NCBI RefSeq assembly: GCF_016583565.1
Contig: NZ_NRRF01000011.1
Coordinates: 1-64,000 of the forward strand
DNA: 64,000 bases
Origin: Thiocystis violacea
GTDB taxonomy: Bacteria > Pseudomonadota > Gammaproteobacteria > Chromatiales > Chromatiaceae
Direction of reading: 5' to 3'
Made by a program: the position numbers and the translations under genes
Shown: piece by piece, positions 61,255 through 64,000 of the stretch
Layout: each line of letters starts with the position of its first letter
Numbering within the stretch: position 1 is the first letter of the stretch
Notes under the pieces: generated by a model
Seen by the model: only the letters and a program-made list of their open reading frames with translations
Told to the model about the DNA's origin: nothing
Database searches by the model: none

Positions 61255-62214
61255 ATGAAGCCCCCTGAGCCCCGCCTGAGCGAAGACCAGCAATCCGGTT
61301 TGCGGCCAGACCTCAAGTCCCTGATCGCGCTGCGCGCCCAGGCCCGCCGCCTGGATCTGACGCCGCGCGGGCGCGTCCTGGCAACCCGCAGCGGCGGTCA
61401 CCTCTCGCGCTTTCGCGGTCGCGGCATGGAGTTCGACGAGTCCCGCGTCTATCAGCCGGGTGACGATCCGCGCAACATGGACTGGCGCGTTACCGCACGA
61501 GCCGGGACACCGCACGTCAAGCTCTTCCGCGAGGAGCGGGAGCGCCCGGTCTGGCTGCTCGTCGATCAGGGCTCCTCCATGCGCTTCGGTACCCGGGTCG
61601 CCTTCAAGTCCGTCGTCGCCGCCCAGGCGGCGGCATTGCTGGGCTGGTCCGCCGTGGATCGCGGTGATCGCGTTGGCGGACTGGTGTTCGACGAGCGCGG
61701 CCACCTGGAGCGCCGCCCGGCGGCGCGCGGTGCCGGTCTGCTGCCGCTGCTCGATCGGCTGGCGGTGCCTCCCGATGCGAGCCAGGGGGGCTACGGCTCG
61801 CTCGCGGAGGCGGCCGAGCACCTGGTGCACCTGGTTAGGCCCGGCAGCCTGGTCGCCGCCATCAGCGACTTCGCCGACCTGCGCGAGGAGCGCAGCAGTT
61901 GGCTGACCCAGCTGGGAGCAGGGAGTGAGCTACTGCTCATCCTCGTCTCCGATCCCATTGAAGCCAATGTCCCGCCGCCGGGCCGCTATCCGGTGGCGAT
62001 CGAGCGGCGGCGAGCCGTGCTGGACTTGACCGACCGGCGCCTGCGCGAGCGCTATCAGCGCCAGTTCGAGCAGCGGCTGGAGCTGTTAGCACGACTCGAG
62101 CGCCGACAGCATTTCCACCTGCTGCGGCTCTCGACGCAGGATCCAGTCGGGCCGACGCTGGCTGTCGGACTGGGCGCACGTGGGGCGCTGCGTGCCAGGG
62201 GGAGGGCGCGATGA
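61255..62214 (+). CDS. DUF58-domain protein (VWA-like, MoxR partner)
   Basis: This is a 319-residue cytoplasmic protein. GGHLSRFRGRGMEFDESRVYQPGDDPRNMDWRVTARAG is the DUF58 hallmark, and a VWA-like domain follows (PVWLLVDQGSSMRFGT). It probably works with the MoxR ATPase, as in other MoxR operons. It overlaps the DUF4381 gene by four bases. Confidence 0.92.
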   Translation: MKPPEPRLSEDQQSGLRPDLKSLIALRAQARRLDLTPRGRVLATRSGGHLSRFRGRGMEFDESRVYQPGDDPRNMDWRVTARAGTPHVKLFREERERPVWLLVDQGSSMRFGTRVAFKSVVAAQAAALLGWSAVDRGDRVGGLVFDERGHLERRPAARGAGLLPLLDRLAVPPDASQGGYGSLAEAAEHLVHLVRPGSLVAAISDFADLREERSSWLTQLGAGSELLLILVSDPIEANVPPPGRYPVAIERRRAVLDLTDRRLRERYQRQFEQRLELLARLERRQHFHLLRLSTQDPVGPTLAVGLGARGALRARGRAR

Positions 62215-62705
62215 ACGCCGATCCGCTGGCGGGGCTGCGCGACTGGCATTCGCCTGAAGCCATTTCCTGGTGGCCGCCCGCGCCGGGTTGGTGGCTGCTC
62301 CTAGTGGTGGTCTTGATCCTGGTCTGGACCATCGCGCGCTGGCTCGTCCGTCAACGCCGGCGGTCGGCTGTCGTCCGCCTCGCGCGACGGGAACTGGAGG
62401 CGCTTCGCAGCGCTTTCGCCGACCATCAGGACGGACGGCGCTACGTCGCGGAGCTGTCCCGACTGCTGCGGCGTCTGGCCTTGGTGCGTTACTCGCGCGA
62501 GCGGGTCGCCGGCCTGAGCGGCCGGGCCTGGCTGGAGTTCCTGGATGCGACCGGCGGCCAGGGCGGTTTCGTCCAGGGCGCGGGGCGTCTCCTGGTTGAA
62601 GACGCCTATCGGCCCGTGGAGCAGGCGCCAGGTCATCAGCATCTGGATGAGCTTGGCCGTCTGGCGGCCCGCTGGGTCGACGCGAACGGAGGTGCGCGCG
62701 CATGA
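62211..62705 (+). CDS. DUF4381-family membrane protein
   Basis: This 164-residue protein has one N-terminal membrane helix (GWWLLLVVVLILVWTIARWLV). The helical domain has ELEALRSAFADHQDGRRYVAELSRLLRRLALVRYSRERVAGLSGRAWLEFLD, typical of DUF4381. It is a small membrane component of MoxR-Bat operons. It overlaps both neighbours by ATGA. Confidence 0.9.
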   Translation: MNADPLAGLRDWHSPEAISWWPPAPGWWLLLVVVLILVWTIARWLVRQRRRSAVVRLARRELEALRSAFADHQDGRRYVAELSRLLRRLALVRYSRERVAGLSGRAWLEFLDATGGQGGFVQGAGRLLVEDAYRPVEQAPGHQHLDELGRLAARWVDANGGARA

Positions 62706-63685
62706 TCGTGCTCGAATGGCCTTGGGCGCTGGCGGCGTTGCCTTTGCCGCTGCTCGCGCGTCTGCTGCGGCCGGCTGCGCAGGATGTCGGCCTCGCGCTC
62801 AGACTGCCCTTCGATGCCGGCCTGGATGGGCTGGCGCCCGAGGCGCGCCGAGGCTCGGGCTGGTGGCGCCTGGCGGCCGCGATCCTGATCTGGCTCCTGC
62901 TGCTGCTGGCCGCGGCGCGCCCACAGTGGCTCGGCGACCCGATCGGACTCCCCGTGGCGGGTCGCGATCTGATGCTGGCGGTGGATATCTCCCAGAGCAT
63001 GGAGCAGGTCGACTATGAGCTGAGCGGCCAGGCCGTCTCGCGGCTTGCCGCCGTGCAGGCGGTTGCGGCCGACTTCATCGAGCGGCGCGAGCAGGACCGA
63101 TTGGGTCTCATCCTCTTCGGAACCCAGGCCTATCTGCAGACACCCATGACCTTCGATGCCAAGACGGTCGCGACCATGCTGCGCGATTCCGTGGTCGGGC
63201 TGGCCGGCCGTCAGACCGCGATCGGCGATGCCATCGGGCTCGCGGTCAAGCGGCTGCGCGATCAGCCCGAGGGACAACGCGTCCTGGTGCTGCTGACGGA
63301 CGGCGACAACACCGCCGGCACGCTGCAGCCGCTGGAGGCCGCCGAGCTGGCGGCGAAGGCGGGCATCCGCGTCTACGCGATCGGGATCGGCGGCGGCGAC
63401 GTCGGCATCCGCACCCCGCTGGGCATCCGGCTGCTCAAGCAGGGCAGTGACTTCGATCCCACGACCCTGAAGGAGATCGCCCGCATCACCGGCGGTCGCT
63501 TCTTTGCGGCGAGCAATCGCGAGGAGCTGGAGGCCGTTTACGCCGACCTGGACCGGCTTGAGCCCAACGAGCGCGAGGAGCGGACCTACCGACCGCAACG
63601 CGCACTCTTCATGTGGCCCGCCGGCGCTGCGCTGCTGCTCTCGACCGCACTGGCGCTTGGCGGGCTGATGAGGCGGCTGGATTGA
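62702..63685 (+). CDS. VWA-domain membrane protein (BatA type)
   Basis: This is a 327-residue protein. Two N-terminal membrane helices (to about residue 75) and one C-terminal helix (LFMWPAGAALLLSTALALGG) flank a VWA domain with MIDAS residues in LMLAVDISQSMEQVD and LLTDGDN. BatA-like proteins are linked to aerotolerance or periplasmic complex assembly. It is translationally coupled to the DUF4381 gene. Confidence 0.92.
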   Translation: MIVLEWPWALAALPLPLLARLLRPAAQDVGLALRLPFDAGLDGLAPEARRGSGWWRLAAAILIWLLLLLAAARPQWLGDPIGLPVAGRDLMLAVDISQSMEQVDYELSGQAVSRLAAVQAVAADFIERREQDRLGLILFGTQAYLQTPMTFDAKTVATMLRDSVVGLAGRQTAIGDAIGLAVKRLRDQPEGQRVLVLLTDGDNTAGTLQPLEAAELAAKAGIRVYAIGIGGGDVGIRTPLGIRLLKQGSDFDPTTLKEIARITGGRFFAASNREELEAVYADLDRLEPNEREERTYRPQRALFMWPAGAALLLSTALALGGLMRRLD

Positions 63686-63690
63686 AGGGA

Positions 63691-63729
63691 GTTGTCAGTT
63701 GGCCGTTGTCAGTTGTCAGTTGAGCTGAC
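63691..63729. repeat. GTTGTCAG repeat cluster
   Basis: GTTGTCAG starts at 63691, 63705 and 63712, ending in GAGCTGAC. On the minus strand this reads CTGACAACTGACAAC, the same family as at 8856 and 61224. It sits between the BatA- and BatB-like genes. Confidence 0.55.
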
Positions 63730-63751
63730 GGCTTCGTTTAGGATCTTGAGC

Positions 63752-64000
63752 ATGCTGTCCGATTTCCATTTCATCCGACCCTATTGGCTGGCCGCGCTGC
63801 TGCCGCTCGCCGTGATCCTGGTTCTCTATTGGCGACGCCGGGTCGGGGCCGCCATCTGGGGCAAGCTGGTGGATGCGCACCTGCTGCCGCACCTGCTCAC
63901 GGGCGAGGAGGGCGGGCCGAGACGCCTGCCTCTGATCTTGGCCGCGCTCGGCTGGGTTCTCCTGGTCGCGGCCCTGGCCGGGCCTGTCTGGGAGAAACTG
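63752..64000 (+). CDS. BatB-like VWA-domain membrane protein, 5' part only
   Basis: 83 codons are visible from the ATG at 63752 to the window edge, in frame. The sequence FHFIRPYWLAALLPLAVILVLYWRR and LPLILAALGWVLLVAALAGPVW forms the two N-terminal membrane helices seen before the VWA domain in BatA/BatB proteins. The VWA domain itself lies outside. It is separated from BatA by 66 bp of repeats. Confidence 0.8.
   Translation, partial: MLSDFHFIRPYWLAALLPLAVILVLYWRRRVGAAIWGKLVDAHLLPHLLTGEEGGPRRLPLILAALGWVLLVAALAGPVWEKL

Overview
The window is 64 kb of GC-rich gammaproteobacterial DNA. It most likely comes from a purple sulfur bacterium (Chromatiaceae or a close relative). The main marker is a flavocytochrome c sulfide dehydrogenase pair (fccA-fccB, 24145-26061) whose FAD-linking and redox-disulfide cysteines are in place. 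Supporting signs are a BLUF blue-light domain, a possible inorganic-carbon transport operon, a D-ribulose-kinase-type sugar kinase, nadA, tmcA, rdgC and the EF-P lysylation genes. No rRNA, tRNA, CRISPR array, prophage or complete insertion sequence is visible.

Layout. 1-5647 (minus): two secreted proteins of unknown role, then a compact operon (ABM-fold protein, DUF1538 membrane protein, P-II protein, P-II-like protein, SulP transporter). The first four genes overlap by ATGA; SulP follows after a 7-bp gap. 5940-8799: L,D-transpeptidase, CorC-type transporter, rdgC. 8911-13552 (minus): LysR regulator, ribulokinase-like FGGY kinase, TviB-type nucleotide-sugar dehydrogenase and CapI-type epimerase. 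13679-15511: azoreductase, pirin, SemiSWEET. 15713-19345 (minus): a 1210-residue protein joining an ABC-type ligand-binding domain, two PAS domains, GGDEF, EAL and a C-terminal BLUF photosensor; this is the most unusual gene here. 19646-23741 (minus): yceH, tmcA, a Pcm-type methyltransferase with a signal peptide, and a small Cys-rich protein. 24084-27789 (minus): tetraheme NapC/NirT cytochrome, periplasmic ankyrin protein, fccA, fccB and a clear intrinsic terminator. 28271-31050 (minus): nadA and a dynamin-like GTPase.

31631-38811 (plus): RND adaptor and permease, the permease carrying a histone-H1-like basic tail, then two secreted proteins. 39067-49605: a probable envelope, exopolysaccharide and pilus neighbourhood. 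It has a ParA-like ATPase, a one-TM coiled-coil protein, a 5'-nucleotidase, a small Wza-like export protein, an outer-membrane beta-barrel, an ExeA-like ATPase fused to an OmpA domain, a lytic transglycosylase and a FimX-like degenerate GGDEF-EAL protein. 49722-52353: epmB, efp and epmA, the module that beta-lysylates elongation factor P. 52375-59900: DUF4139 and DUF2189 proteins, a CDGSH Fe-S protein, twin SPFH proteins, an Rpn-family nuclease with a 21-bp repeat array, and a HAD phosphatase. 60143-64000: a MoxR-DUF58-DUF4381-VWA (Bat-type) operon cut by the window end.

Three themes connect genes. Sulfide oxidation and redox are covered by FccAB plus the tetraheme cytochrome. Cyclic-di-GMP signalling is covered by the BLUF protein, which has intact GGDEF and EAL motifs, and by the FimX-like protein, whose motifs are broken. 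Cell-envelope assembly is covered by the export, OmpA-fusion, transglycosylase and RND genes. Intergenic spaces hold several families of palindromes and short direct repeats, described individually.
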